A stretch of DNA of 64,000 bases from Paragonimus westermani (GCA_008508345.1 QNGE01000907.1:62001-126000); one strand, 5' to 3'. Shown: positions 49,901 through 58,565, counted from the stretch's first letter. Made by a program: numbers and translations. The notes: a model not told the origin generated them from the sequence alone.

Positions 49901-52732
49901 TCCTTCGCCAGCTATTGAGCCCGTTTCCCGAGCTCTTCCTCGTGCTCTCTCATCCCCTTTCTTACGCTGTCCATTAAAAATGTAAGTCTTAACTGCACAT
50001 ATACAAGCCGTCAGTTTGGTTAATAAGCTACCAGAAACCAGGCAGCCACTTACGATGCAAATCCTCTCACGTCTGCTCACACGGATGGTCAGCTTTCAAT
50101 GGGCATAAGTGAGAGTGAACTGAATATAAGCGATTACTCCGTGTGCTATGTGGACTTTACGGGAAAAGGAATGGAGGGTTCTGCGATCTGCTACAATCCG
50201 TCACTGTTATTTAGGAATTCTAGCTCCATGATAAATGTGATCTGTAACAACGGTTAGTGAAGTGTGGCCAACATACTCCTGGTAAGGGTTGCGTATCGTC
50301 CACCATTCCGAAACAAATCTGATAATGACACCATTCTTGAATGCCTAGAAAACATCTCAGAACCTCGGCGTTTTCCAAACTACTCATTATGGGTGACTTT
50401 CATGCAACCAAGGGAAACTAGTCAGGGATGATTCGTTCGCACTGTGAGAACAGTCTCGGCATCATAGTCGATGTAGACACGGAAGAAGTGGGCATTGGAT
50501 GTCGACGCCCCTACGCGGAGCCCTTCTGGCCAGATGTCTTCCCCGGCTGACCTAATCACCACGAACAAGTCGCCCACTGGACAGCATATTTATCAGATCG
50601 CCAAATGGACAGTCATTGCTCATCACTGACTTTTGACCTTACCTAGTACTGGTTAAAACAACCAACAAAACGGCCGCAGTTAAAAATTTCTAACAGGTTC
50701 ACTCTGACGGCCCGAGGAGCCACTCCGGTTCACTTTTCCTCACATGTGACTAGGCGGACCACAGCCATCTTTCAAAACGCAAAGTGAAAGGTGGATGATT
50801 ATTCGTATTGCGCAAAACGTACCTTCTCTTAATAGCAGAATACGAACAGTTCGCAACACCCATGTGTTTACGGAGCATAAAATTACAGGCAATTCATAGA
50901 ACCTGGACGCTTTCCGCACCGTTCACGTTAGGTGCGAACAATAAACCCGTGTACACACCGGACTCGTACAACAGATTCCGCTGAGGGCTCTCGTAAGCAA
51001 AAATGCCACACATACATACGTGCGATGAACGAGAAAAAAGTCTTCATCAGTTTCGCTGTGCGTCTAACGGAGGGCTTCTTCTGACCCAGAAGTAGTTACC
51101 CACGTATTCCGAATACTTTTCGGCGGTTTATAGTAGGTAACCGATCAACTGACACGCTATTCTACATCTGCAAACCTATTGGAAACCATTGCCTACTGCA
51201 ATCTTTTTTCGTAATACAGACGTTAAAACTTCCCATCCTAAGATAACCCACACAGTTTGATAGGTCCTGATATGATCGACTCCAGGATCTTCAGAGGCTG
51301 TTCGTTTGACGGAAGCTCTTCATAAGCTCCAGTATGGCTTTTTTCTTATCAGGTAGAAAGAAGCCAAGGTTACATCTACTATCGTAGTGACGTGCGATCG
51401 TGTGGTTTCTCTGAGGATCCCGGTTGCATATGTTTTTTTCACTCGTTTGTTCTGTACGCACGATTCTGTGTACGTTTGCTATAGAGGGCCTGATACTAAC
51501 TCATTGCCAATTTCTTCAGTCGTGCAACTAATTGCACGCAGCGAATGTCTGTCATTTTCCTAACGACTCATCTATTATTCCATTCTCCAAGGTCGTCTAA
51601 ACTGTACTTTTACGAGCGTTGTTTAACGAACCCAAAGTTTCCACGCGCTTTCCACCTGGCGCTCTTGAGTGCTGCTGAGCGGGCTGAGGCCTGCCTTGCG
51701 CTTCCAATCTTTTGGTTGTTGCCGTTGGTCCCGGGTTAGGCTAGAGCTAACTGCTTGACATATTTTAATAAAAACGACTGGAAATATACGGCCTCTTCCC
51801 GAACCTTAACACTTTCTTTTGGTTTGATGCCTGTTGGGACTAAATTCCGACCGTTCTTCGAAAAAGGCATTTTAAATTGTCAGTGGACGAGGGTCGAGCG
51901 CATATCCACTTGTCCACCAAACCTTCGAAGCGGCCGGTCAGCACCTGCTTGCCAGCTACTGACCAATCAGCCTTACTAACATCCCATGCAACACAACGCG
52001 TTATTCAACAAACGTGTCATCAGAAAACACTTTGTAAAGAATAGCCTTTATGGCTGGTCCTGGATAAGCATGCTTATCTTCATGGAGAGTAGGGGAAATG
52101 GTCACGCCTCTAGTACTTCTGTGGTATCTCCTCAGAAGTCACTATTCGTTCCTCTCTACTTTCTCATTTACATCAACAACCTTTCAGAAAACACCAATCT
52201 ACCCAATTGCGTAATTTTTCATACTGGTGTACTTATGTATTGGACGAAAAACTCCTCATGGTCCCCAAGAGCCTTGAGTGGCCCGAAAGAAGTTAAGATT
52301 ATGTGCTGGCATGGTAAACCTCTAAAGAGACAAACTGTTTAACTCCTGATGATTTCGGCTACCAGTCTCCAGGCGTTGTATCAATCGATGGAAAACATAC
52401 AAAATGCGACACGTTCACGAATGTGAACAGGCACTTATTGTCTTCGTAAGCTAACTTTGAGCCACTAGACGTACAGTTTTCTTCACGTGTTTACTGCAGT
52501 TGAATACATCTGCAAAGTACCTGCAGCAACGACTATGTGATATGAGAAAACCGAGAGTTACCACAGAATATACTACTCAGAAGCAATTACACACGAAAAT
52601 CGAAGCATCAACAACCAGCTTTCTTACTTCTTTATGAAATCCGCTGAGCTCAAGGACATTGGATCCAACGATTTTCGCGATTGTAGAACCCCAATTTCCC
52701 GAACCAATCACACTGACACGTCTAAGAGCCAT
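22053..52732 (-). CDS. GPD1: Glycerol-3-phosphate dehydrogenase [NAD+], cytosolic; complete five-exon gene
   Basis: The enzyme reduces dihydroxyacetone phosphate to sn-glycerol 3-phosphate with NADH in the cytosol, linking glycolysis to lipid synthesis and redox balance. Five exons (52732-52628, 40216-39962, 34427-34239, 31557-31365, 22363-22053) sum to 105+255+189+193+311 = 1053 nt, or 350 residues plus TAA; animal GPD1 is about 349. Introns 1-3 are phase 0 and intron 4 is phase 1; all are GT-AG. Visible family marks are the Rossmann motif GSGNWGS at residues 10-16, Lys120 ending exon 2, Lys205-Asn206 in GALKN, Asp262, Thr266 and Arg271-Asn272 in CYGGRN, and the C-terminal NHPEHM. All key residues are present with no break, so the gene looks functional. 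Introns of 12.4, 5.5, 2.7 and 9.0 kb are packed with retroelement relics. The mitochondrial FAD enzyme is excluded by the NAD motif and fold order. Confidence 0.96.
23948..27257 (-). mobile_element. RTE-type non-LTR retrotransposon, near full length, dead
   Basis: Length of about 3.3 kb and a single-ORF layout fit the RTE group. On the minus strand: N-terminus 27257-27080 ([20 protein letters not shown]); apurinic-type endonuclease 27078-26310 ([11 protein letters not shown] at its start, [12 protein letters not shown] near its end); RT 25830-24715 with the fingers motif [11 protein letters not shown] and the catalytic [11 protein letters not shown]-terminus 24568-24170 ([14 protein letters not shown]). 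The 3' UTR ends in TGATGATGATGGTAATGATG next to 23950. Many frameshifts separate the blocks. It lies in GPD1 intron 4 in the same orientation as the gene. Confidence 0.85.
27258..28860. other. GPD1 intron 4 sequence without recognised content
   Basis: A 105-codon plus-strand frame (27372-27689) and its minus-strand counterpart show no known motif. This may include the 5' UTR of the RTE copy that ends near 27257. Confidence 0.45.
28861..29077 (+). repeat. Unnamed dispersed repeat, copy 1 of an inverted pair
   Basis: Blocks such as CACATTCGGGAACTAAAG, CAACGCCAGGAATACGAGG, GGACCAGAAACGACTA and ATGCAAATGAGTGTACGTGTT match the reverse complement of 31068-31290 at roughly 70 % by eye. The match is colinear over about 215 bp. 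A short open frame exists but I recognise no protein. It lies in GPD1 intron 4. Confidence 0.6.
29078..31067. other. Spacer between the inverted repeat arms, nothing recognised
   Basis: Intron 4 sequence. Frames are short and none resembles a known protein. Confidence 0.45.
31068..31290 (-). repeat. Unnamed dispersed repeat, copy 2 of an inverted pair
   Basis: This is the partner of 28861-29077 in opposite orientation. It ends about 75 bp from the splice donor of GPD1 exon 4 and contains CACATTTGGGAACTAAAGTG and ATGCAAATGAGTGCACGTGTT on the minus strand. The two arms lie about 2 kb apart and could pair in the nascent transcript. No tRNA boxes are evident. Confidence 0.6.
31365..31557 (-). 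CDS. GPD1: GPD1 exon 4: catalytic lysine
   Basis: This exon encodes residues 184-247 plus the first base of codon 248. The acceptor is TTCATTTCAG before ACG, and the donor is GTGAGT. It carries [12 protein letters not shown] with the catalytic Lys205-Asn206 pair (Lys204 in human) and [16 protein letters not shown], the most conserved stretch of the C-terminal domain. The following intron is phase 1: the leftover G joins AT from exon 5 to make the Asp248 codon. Confidence 0.95.
32500..32700 (+). mobile_element. RTE-type element, short C-terminal fragment
   Basis: A plus-strand frame reads [13 protein letters not shown] and then [13 protein letters not shown] residues, a degraded form of the RTE block LLYGCETWPL...VFDHRCLR. 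It is short and heavily mutated. It lies in GPD1 intron 3. Confidence 0.5.
33040..33330 (-). mobile_element. Penelope-like element, GIY-YIG fragment
   Basis: The minus strand reads [20 protein letters not shown], then [15 protein letters not shown] in one frame and [13 protein letters not shown] and [11 protein letters not shown] in the next. Together these give the GIY-YIG endonuclease core and its follow-on block with one frameshift. It is a third Penelope relic in the window, in GPD1 intron 3 and in the gene's orientation. Confidence 0.72.
34239..34427 (-). CDS. GPD1: GPD1 exon 3
   Basis: This exon encodes residues 121-183. The acceptor TTTCCAG precedes GGT (Gly121), and the donor GTAAGC follows a CAG codon. 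It contains the family segments [11 protein letters not shown] and YFCEATIG, which link the NAD-binding and substrate domains. Length is 189 nt, 63 codons, phase 0 on both sides. The open frame extends far beyond both splice sites, so the splice sites and homology, not the ORF limits, define the exon. Confidence 0.95.
35600..35795 (-). repeat. SINE copy lacking the central tRNA boxes
   Basis: The minus strand matches the SINE at 17.4-17.84 kb: GTGGTTGAGCGTTTAAATTTG near its 5' side, then GAGCGAAACTCGAGTCTAGTG, then GTCTGAATGCGG and GATCAAGTGTGGGCG. The A-box and B-box interval between these blocks is largely deleted, so this copy should not be transcribed by pol III. It lies in GPD1 intron 2. 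Confidence 0.65.
35796..37952. other. GPD1 intron 2 sequence, nothing firmly recognised
   Basis: The 37640-37950 part is richer in G and C and ends in (AAC)n, so it may be an unnamed element with a simple-repeat tail. The rest shows no motif. Confidence 0.4.
37953..37993 (+). repeat. (AAC)n microsatellite
   Basis: About 13 uninterrupted AAC units are followed directly by an ambiguous base at 37994 and then RTE-derived sequence. Such tracts can be the 3' tails of non-LTR elements or SINEs. The GC-richer stretch 37640-37950 just before it may be the body of such an element, but I see no second copy in this window. Confidence 0.9.
37994..37994. other. Ambiguous base (N) at the end of a microsatellite
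   Basis: A single N follows the (AAC)n tract. It marks either an unresolved base or a collapsed join, so the tract length here is unreliable. Confidence 0.95.
37995..38110 (-). mobile_element. RTE-type element, C-terminal scrap
   Basis: The run ATTGATCGCGCATCCCGAAC, then GTTCCGGAATACGCGCCGG and the GCCCACTTAATGTGGGC region match the 24.4 kb and 43.2 kb RTE copies in the same orientation. Only about 110 bp is preserved. Confidence 0.6.
38111..39961. other. GPD1 intron 2 sequence, nothing recognised
   Basis: Short frames only; no copy of the window's repeat families found by eye. Confidence 0.45.
39962..40216 (-). CDS. GPD1: GPD1 exon 2
   Basis: This exon encodes residues 36-120. The acceptor is CGGTTCAG directly before GTT-CTC-ATG; the donor GTATGT follows the AAG codon of Lys120. 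It contains the conserved segments [24 protein letters not shown] and [11 protein letters not shown], which complete the NAD-binding domain. Lys120, an active-site lysine in human GPD1 numbering, is the last codon. The intron is phase 0 on both sides. Confidence 0.95.
40862..40943 (+). repeat. SINE copy, 3' block only
   Basis: Contains GGCTGACTGGAAAGTATATC, TGAATGCGAAGGGCGCGATT and a GTGAGTGATG block, matching the 3' part of the SINE at 17.76-17.84 kb. The tRNA-like head is missing, as in a 5'-truncated insertion. Confidence 0.65.
40944..42582. other. GPD1 intron 1 sequence, nothing recognised
   Basis: Frames up to 89 codons, none with a known motif. Confidence 0.45.
42583..43470 (-). mobile_element. 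RTE-type element, C-terminus and 3' UTR
   Basis: The minus strand reads LLYGPET, then [10 protein letters not shown] near 43370-43310, the C-terminal block of RTE proteins, with stops. It continues to a 3' end at about 42583, marked by ATCATCACCATCAC next to GCTATGAACCTGACCAGAA, as in the 23.95 kb copy. Bases 43029-43379 have an exact inverted match at 48585-48935. Confidence 0.75.
43471..46729. other. GPD1 intron 1 sequence, mostly unrecognised
   Basis: A possible scrap of RTE C-terminus lies near 44240-44300 (VIDICIQ-like), too short to call. 46430-46447 is a perfect 18-bp palindrome. The low end of 46456-46729 is probably 3' UTR of the adjacent RTE copy. Confidence 0.4.
46730..48310 (-). 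mobile_element. RTE-type element, RT core to C-terminus
   Basis: On the minus strand: [15 protein letters not shown] and [18 protein letters not shown] (RT fingers, 48310-48150), [14 protein letters not shown] (47650), [20 protein letters not shown] (47350), [20 protein letters not shown] (47180), then a VKSLRL...VWGSKDTG...VIWRRLEV block at 46860-46730. The YADD box region is degraded. Frameshifts are frequent. It lies in GPD1 intron 1. Confidence 0.78.
48318..48935 (+). mobile_element. RTE-type element, thumb to C-terminus, head-to-head with its neighbour
   Basis: A plus-strand frame reads [15 protein letters not shown], then a [13 protein letters not shown] block, [24 protein letters not shown] and the 3' C-terminal sequence. 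It begins within about 10 bp of the end of the oppositely oriented RTE piece at 46.73-48.31 kb. It stops dead at the N at 48936. Its last 351 bp are identical to 43029-43379 inverted. Confidence 0.75.
48585..48935 (+). repeat. Perfect 351-bp inverted duplicate of 43029-43379
   Basis: I compared both stretches base by base and found no difference over 351 bp, including the run of seven T followed by five A. Beyond 48585 the two diverge at once to a much lower similarity; on the other side the match ends at the N. Confidence 0.9.
48936..48936. other. Ambiguous base (N) at a repeat junction
   Basis: A single N separates the RTE-derived inverted duplicate from SINE-derived sequence. Both repeats are cut exactly at this base, which is what a forced contig join would look like. 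Confidence 0.95.
48937..49109 (-). repeat. SINE pieces in permuted or tandem order
   Basis: On the minus strand, 49109-49028 is the SINE 3' block (TCTATCTGAATGCGAATGC ... CTTGAAAATAAA). It is followed after about 20 bp by 49006-48937, which matches the SINE 5' block at 17432-17501 with three differences in 70. In the fuller copy the order is the reverse, so this looks like the end of one SINE followed by the start of a second, cut by the N. Confidence 0.7.
49110..50059. other. GPD1 intron 1 sequence, nothing recognised
   Basis: A 165-codon minus-strand frame (50080-49583) has no recognisable motif and is within chance expectation. Confidence 0.45.
50060..52420 (+). mobile_element. CR1-like non-LTR relic, endonuclease to RT palm
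   Basis: Plus-strand frames show an [20 protein letters not shown] endonuclease start, [10 protein letters not shown] and an LWVTFMQPR block (from GDFNAP) near 50290-50410, then [12 protein letters not shown] at about 50555. Much later come [17 protein letters not shown] and [13 protein letters not shown] (52140-52250), where the FADD box is lost. [10 protein letters not shown] follows at 52360. The region between 50.7 and 52.0 kb is too decayed to align by eye. It lies in GPD1 intron 1, antisense to the gene. Confidence 0.7.
52628..52732 (-). CDS. GPD1: GPD1 exon 1: start codon and NAD-binding loop
   Basis: This exon encodes residues 1-35. It opens with ATG at 52732-52730 and carries the dinucleotide-binding motif GSGNWGS (residues 10-16), followed by TIAKIVG. 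It ends after a Glu codon at a GTAAGA donor (27 bp and down from the exon edge: 52627-52622). I chose this Met because it sits nine residues before the glycine motif, as in other GPD1 proteins. The frame stays open for at least 16 codons upstream, so a slightly longer N-terminus or an upstream non-coding exon cannot be excluded. It lies 12.4 kb from exon 2, between two CR1 relics. Confidence 0.94.
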
Positions 52733-52870
52733 GTCGATTTTCAAGTCAGCTCCGTCGTCCTGGCGCAGATAAAAAAGTTCAGTTGCTTGGTGCAGAAAAA
52801 CAACCGTTACAACTGTATCATGAGGGAATTCTTTTTCAACTGTTCCACGGAGAACAAATTTCAGGAAAAA
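52733..52870 (-). promoter_or_regulatory. Presumed GPD1 5' UTR or proximal promoter
   Basis: Only about 140 bp separate the GPD1 start codon from the CR1 relic upstream. I see no TATA box, spliced-leader acceptor or other defined element with confidence. The role is inferred from position; an upstream non-coding exon would move the promoter. Confidence 0.3.
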
Positions 52871-53600
52871 ATTATTTATTTCGACGACTACACGGAGAAT
52901 ACCTCCAGCAATATCCTTTTGTACACCGATGGCCTAAGAATCTCGGTAGCCACTGATTGTTCCATGCGTGATTAAGCGCAGTTCGAATGGTGAAGTCTCA
53001 TACTGAATGACAGTAAGTGTGCACACATGGTATCCGATGCAAATTTCACTAATGTCCTCGCGAATCGTAGTGTGTAAAACACAGTAAACGCTACGAAGTT
53101 CTGTCACAAGGGAAGTCTAGGTATCTGGTTGTCATCTAAATTATCCTTAACGTACAACTAAGACATGACATAAAGAAGGATTTATCGCACAAAAAGAAGC
53201 TTTACAATTGCTTTTTAGGTTTATATAAAACTACTCCTCGAGAATGGTAAACAGATCGCTGTTAAACATGTCCAGCTTGCAGCTGCCAAACTAGTCACCA
53301 GCCTCAGAACTGACGCATACGAACATCGGTTAGAAATTATTAAAATGTATCCACTCGAATTCTGGCGGCGCTGTAGGAATTTAATTCTCAATCAGTTTTT
53401 TGGAGTGGGCCTCTCTGGTGAAAATCTCGAATCACCGATTATCCAAACCCCAATACAACAGAAGATCTGACAAACGGCCAATCCAAATATCGCGTTGAAG
53501 ATACAACATCAGGATTGAACGAACGGTCTCAGTGTTGTGCCTTATGTTATTCGCCCATTCATCTGTTCCGCATTCCACCAATTAACACACAGTTAATGAT
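52870..53600 (+). mobile_element. CR1-like non-LTR relic, RT palm to C-terminus
   Basis: Plus-strand frames read ENTSSNILLYTDGLRISVAT (YTDG replaces FADD), ILNDSKCAHM, KGSLGIWLSSKLS, VQLAAAKLVTSL and HRLEIIKMYPLEF. These match, in order, the same blocks of the CR1 element at 57-58 kb. It repeats the palm block already present in the 50.06-52.42 kb relic, so it is a separate fragment. It begins about 140 bp upstream of the GPD1 start codon and is antisense to that gene. Confidence 0.72.
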
Positions 53601-53819
53601 GTTGCATGTGCTAATGAGATCAGCCAATGACAGGTTGTGATTTCTTTATTACTGTTGTACATCCATAAATTTGGCGTCTCAATTCATGAATAGCAATTGC
53701 TTACTGCTACCAGCACCAGGTCTTCTTATTACTTGCGTGGTAGGTTTCAATTCAAGTACGATTACTAGGGCTATTAGAAGTCCCTAATTCCCAGTATCAC
53801 AACCGGGTTCGAATGAGAT

Positions 53820-56800
53820 TGAGTAGTGGGCGCTCGCTCCGTTTCTTTTCGTCGGACTCGGCGTTGAAAACGCTCGACTAGACCATCAACACAGGAATGG
53901 TATGCCATGGTTTTATTGTGTGAATGACCCAGTAACCGCATGAAGTTGCAAAGATAGAAAACTGTGCTCGTGTGTCTCGATCTTCAGTGTCTGTAGATGT
54001 CACAGCAAACTAATCAGCCTAATACTCCTATATGTCTTTAGCGACTCTCTTCGCTGAAACGTCTCTAATAAGTAGAACTAAAAGCCAACGAGTAGAACGA
54101 TCGATTGCCGCCAGTATATACGTACATTCGTTGGAGGGTGGTAATGGATCAACGATGTAGAAGGTGCGCACGGAAATAACGGGCGTACGACTGAAAGAAT
54201 TTGCCAAGTGTGGTAGTTGTATGCCGCTGCAACTCACCCATTCAATACTCGATACACTATTGTGACCAGAGGCGGTCACCTTCTCTCATAGTAAGTCAGA
54301 AAAGTGTTATTCTATCAATTTGAGCGTCACGCGTTTCCCGGGGTGAGGTAAACAGTGGAAGTGATTGAAAACTGTATGCCAATAACAGAGTGGGACAAAA
54401 GACATCGGCTTACCAGTCGGAATATCGCACGGAATATCACCATCTTGTGTCGGCGGAGGGTCCGTAGACGATTTCAAGGACTTAACAGTGGAGACATCCC
54501 TCGTGTCTCCACTGCAGTGCTGGGCAGTGGCCATCCTATCCAGACCGAAGGAGGGTGGCCATTGGACTAAGTTGACATCAGGACGTGACAAGGCATCAGC
54601 GACGACACGGTCGTCAACAGGTGAGTGGCGGATGTCCTTGGTGAATTAAGAGATACTGTCCAAATGTCTGAATTTTTGCGAGGAATACCGATCAAGTTCA
54701 GCGTGAAAAGTGGAAGTCGAGGGCTTATGGTTTGTTTGCAAAACAAATTGTTGGCCTCCTGAAAGTTGTCGGAAGTGACGGACCGTCAAGCAAATAGCCT
54801 ACAGTCCACTTCTGAGAGTGCTGTACTTCATCTGTAATGAGTGAAGCTGTTCACCATTTACGGTTTGTTCCAAATCTGTGCCAATGTCAACGTTTGATGC
54901 ACCGGTGGTAAGTGGGCGACAAGCGTGCGAATCGTAACCAATTAAACCAAGTTTAGTGGCGTGACACAATGCTTTCCTTGTCCCTGAGAAAGCAACCTTG
55001 GCTTCCGGCGGGAGTACAACAAATTTGCGTTTTAAATCAACCAGGTCGGCCGGAGGTTTTAAAAGGTTTGCGCAATGGAGAGTAAAACGTCGATATTGAT
55101 TGAGTATGTCGAGGAATGGTCGGATTTGTTGATATTAGTGGGAATCGGAAAAGTTCAGATAGACTCAACCTTGACTAGCAGAGGTGTGGTGCCGTTTTGA
55201 TCGATGCGATGTTCCAGGAGATCCAATGAACTAACTCAGGAGGCACGTCTATGGATGTTGATTCTAGTACCATGTTTCGCAAAGCGAGCGAAAACAGTAG
55301 GAAGGTGAGACGAGTGTTTCTCGTTCAAGCGGCTTGCGATCAAGACCCCGTTGATGTAGACGTATGCGAATGGGATTCCACGCAGTACTCCATCCATGAT
55401 TCACCAAAATATTTGAGCCGCCTTACGAAACTCAAAGGGCATCCTTGCGAACTCGGAAATTCCAAAAGATGTTGTAATGGTTGTCTTCAGAATATCATCT
55501 TTGGCAACCGGAATGTGGCAATGAGTGCGTAATAAGTCTAATTAAGAGAAAATAGTGCAACCACCGAGCCCTACAAAATCATTGATGTGCGTTCTGAGGT
55601 ACCAGTCCGGGAGTGAGGGAGCAACAATCACCGCAAGTTCACCAAACATTCTTAGGCCTTTTTTGGTCTCATGAAAAGTGGCAGTGGCCAAGAACTGTTT
55701 GACAGTCAAATTGTACCTAACTGAGGCATACATTCTAATCAAGCCTGGCCTGTTTTGAGTTTTTCAGGGTATAAACGGCGTGGGTGAGGGGAGACCTGAG
55801 GACTACGCATTGTAATTTTACGTTTTATATTGTACCCAACTGCCTCGGTATGTGAGCATGGCTGAGCCAGACGATGGTGCTGGTAGAAGGGCGGGCCGGA
55901 TGCTGACTAAGGTGATCACAGACTGAACGCCGTTTGCTATGCAGCCAACAGAGAGGTTAATAGTTGACAATGAGTCAACACAGACGAGCGGGGTGTCAAA
56001 GTCGGCAAGCAGGAGTATCCAATGGAAACGTCGCCAGAGACTGAGGTCGAGAGTGGGTGAGCGTTTCCCGAAAGGTTTCATACAGCTTTGGTCCGCGGCC
56101 TACAAAGTGTGCTGGCCAGGCTAGATTCGATCATTTGTTTGCTGTGGAATAACGCTGAGCTCGGCTTCGAGATCGTTAAAGAACCGCAGACCGGTGGATT
56201 CATCCCTGATATAGGATGGACGACAGTAACTGCTTGATCAGCGACAGTCGACACCGTTACTTGCTGGCCTGCCGGTTTGATGGTGATACATAGCAAGGTT
56301 GGAATTTGCACGGTTGGGTGCAATTCTTCATTTTGTGCCGAAAGTTTTGGTGATACCGACATCATCATGACCTAGTTGGTGCACCCATTCTGCGTGGATG
56401 CCTCTTCCCCCAGTTGATCTGCATAATCTCACTGTTTATGCGGTGGCACATCTTCTCTACAAAAAGTTTTGAATTATCTTCAGCCGTCGGAATTGAAAGA
56501 TTCGATGTGGGACCAGTTGTGGTTGCCGCACACATTGGTTGCGTGGTGGGAGATCCCAATGCCTAGTCCTCGGAGCCGTCAATTTTTCGACTGAGCTGTC
56601 ATTATTTATGACAGTCAATCTGTGCTGTACAGCGGACAGCAGACCTTCCGCACACAACTTCTTTAAGATGGCACCATCAAACTTCCGCGTGCCCAAAAAG
56701 CCTCTCATCTGACGCAACAGGTGGGATGGGGACCGCTCGCCTAGCTAAATTAAATTGAATGGGTCGTGCAGTAGCTTAGCCACTGATTTCTCGGTCCGTC

Positions 56801-56990
56801 TTACGGCCACATCCTTTACAACACTTTTGGGGAAATCTGACGAGAATTATTCCAACAGACCTTCCACATCCGTTGCAAAATCAAGCGAGCGGCGAGCGAT
56901 TCAGCAATCTGCACACGGGTTCGAGGCTGAGGGCCCAATCAACCCGAATCCAGTCAGTTTGTCCGTTTCGATATCTGACGGTTTTCTGTT
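53820..56990 (-). mobile_element. Ty3/Gypsy LTR retrotransposon gag-pol relic, CsRn1-like
   Basis: On the minus strand the order is gag, protease, RT, RNase H, integrase. Gag 56990-56560 has SPSHLLRQMRGFLGTRKFD. Protease 56230-55975 has the active-site stretch FFNDLEAELSVIP where DTGA is expected. RT 55530-55150 has FGISEFARMPFEFRKAAQ and FAYVYINGVLIAS, with YING for YxDD. RNase H and connection 55140-54590 ends VADALSRPDVNLV. Integrase zinc-binding and core 54590-53830 has a LPHPGKRVTLKLI block and PLPPSNECTYILAAIDRSTR. Several stops and the lost catalytic residues show it is dead. The LTRs are not identified. The CsRn1 assignment is from general resemblance. Confidence 0.82.
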
Positions 56991-57782
56991 GACCTAAAAG
57001 CAGTCATTGAAAACGTGGTGTGGCACCGCTCTTGGGGGTTACATAAAATACCAAGAACAGAGTAAAATAATAATTCGGCAGAACAATAAATTACCAATCT
57101 AACGGTTAGTTAAGTAGGTGAGAATCCAATACCACTTTCAGACGGTCCTTAGAAGAGCAGCTAACAATCTCTGGTGGTAGGCCGTTCCAGTATTTGATGA
57201 CCCTATAAGAGAAGAACTGTTACCTTAGGAAGGTCCAAGGTCGAAGCTTATAGAGCTTCATGTCGTGACCTCTTTGACTGTTATCACTCAGTAGAGTGAA
57301 GAATTGTTGCACGAGTCCTGTGCTGGAGAGAAAGTGTGTAAGAATTAAGTAGCCGCGGAGTATTCGAAACTCAAGTGGATAAATATCAAGAATTTCTAGG
57401 CGAGGCTCGTACGAGAGATGTTGTAAGCCGATGACCATTTTGGTGGCAACTCGCTGGACACGTTCAACGGCGAGTATGCCCTTGTTCAAACCGGTGAAGA
57501 CGAGTTGATTGGCATACTCGGATCTGTAAAGCATGTGAAAGGCGTGCTTGTCTATCCGGGGAAAGTTCTTTTGATCATCCCAAGAGTCACAAATCCCCTT
57601 TTGGCGGCCAGCTGGTGGTGATAAGAGAAGGACAGACCAGACGAGAGCCAGATCGCTAGGTTTTTCCTGAGGTCTACTTCCGTGATATCTACCGCACTTT
57701 ATGCACCGTGTATCACAGTTAATTTCCCGGAGTCTCCTCCGAGTGACATGTGCGCACACTTACAGTCGTTCAGAGGGAGACT

Positions 57783-58565
57783 CTAATCATCTGACCAGTA
57801 CTTAATGCGATCAAGGTCAGTCTGCAATGCACTGGGGTCACAGGCGTTCCAGATTTTCAAGTCGTCGGCACAAAGGAGAGCGTTGCTGGAGATCAACTCG
57901 AGGAGATCATTGATGTAAATAAGAAACAACAATGGACCAAGTACTGATCCTTGAGGGATACCCACAGAGACTGGGGATGGAGACGGAAAGCCTGAACCGG
58001 CTTTTACTCTGAAAGTCCTCTTACCAAGGAAGGAATTTATTGAGCGCAGAACCTCTCCTTGGATCCCATAAGCTTCTAGTTTATACGTCAGAAGAGTGTG
58101 TGGAACACGGTCGATGGCTTTGACAAAGCCAAAGAAGATAGCATCCAAGATATGACCATTGTCTTTGGCCCTTGTCAGGCTATCCACGAAGATAAACATA
58201 TTAGTTATGCATGACCGACCGGGAAAGAAGCCATGCTGGGTCAAAGAGAAAAGGTTATCAGAGAAGAAATGCTTAAAGACAGTGCGTTTTAACAGTTGCT
58301 CCATTATCTTGTATGGGATACCGGTAAGGTTGGTCAGCCGATAACTAGCAGGAGAATGAAGATCGCCTGTTTTAAATACAGGTGAGACAGTGGCCTCTTT
58401 CCATGCCTCCGGAAGAGTGCCTGTCCGAAGTGTCTGTTTAAACAGATAAAAGAGAGGCACCGCCAAACCGAGAGCCGCTTCTTTGAGGATCCGGGGATGG
58501 ATTTTGTCTGGTCCCATTGCACTATAAGGATTGATCTTAAACAAGAGGTCCTGAACGTTGGACAC
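57783..58565 (-). pseudogene. CR1-like reverse transcriptase domain
   Basis: An open 260-codon frame. Motifs are INPYSAMGPDKIHPRILKEA, LPEAWKEATVSPVFKTGD, QHGFFPGRSC, GIPQGSVLGPLLFLIYINDL and the catalytic box LLCADDLKIW. The box reads CADD, where FADD or YADD is normal; the two Asp are kept. The frame stops at WSDD, and the thumb and C-terminus continue in another frame to 57220 and, past a TAA, to 57106. Confidence 0.85.

Noticed and set aside
49583..50080. 165-codon minus-strand frame as a gene
   Set aside because: No known motif; a frame this long is expected a few times by chance in 64 kb on six frames.
52634..52975. 113-codon plus-strand open frame across GPD1 exon 1
   Set aside because: It is the antisense of exon 1 followed by CR1-derived sequence; the minus-strand exon with its Rossmann motif explains it.
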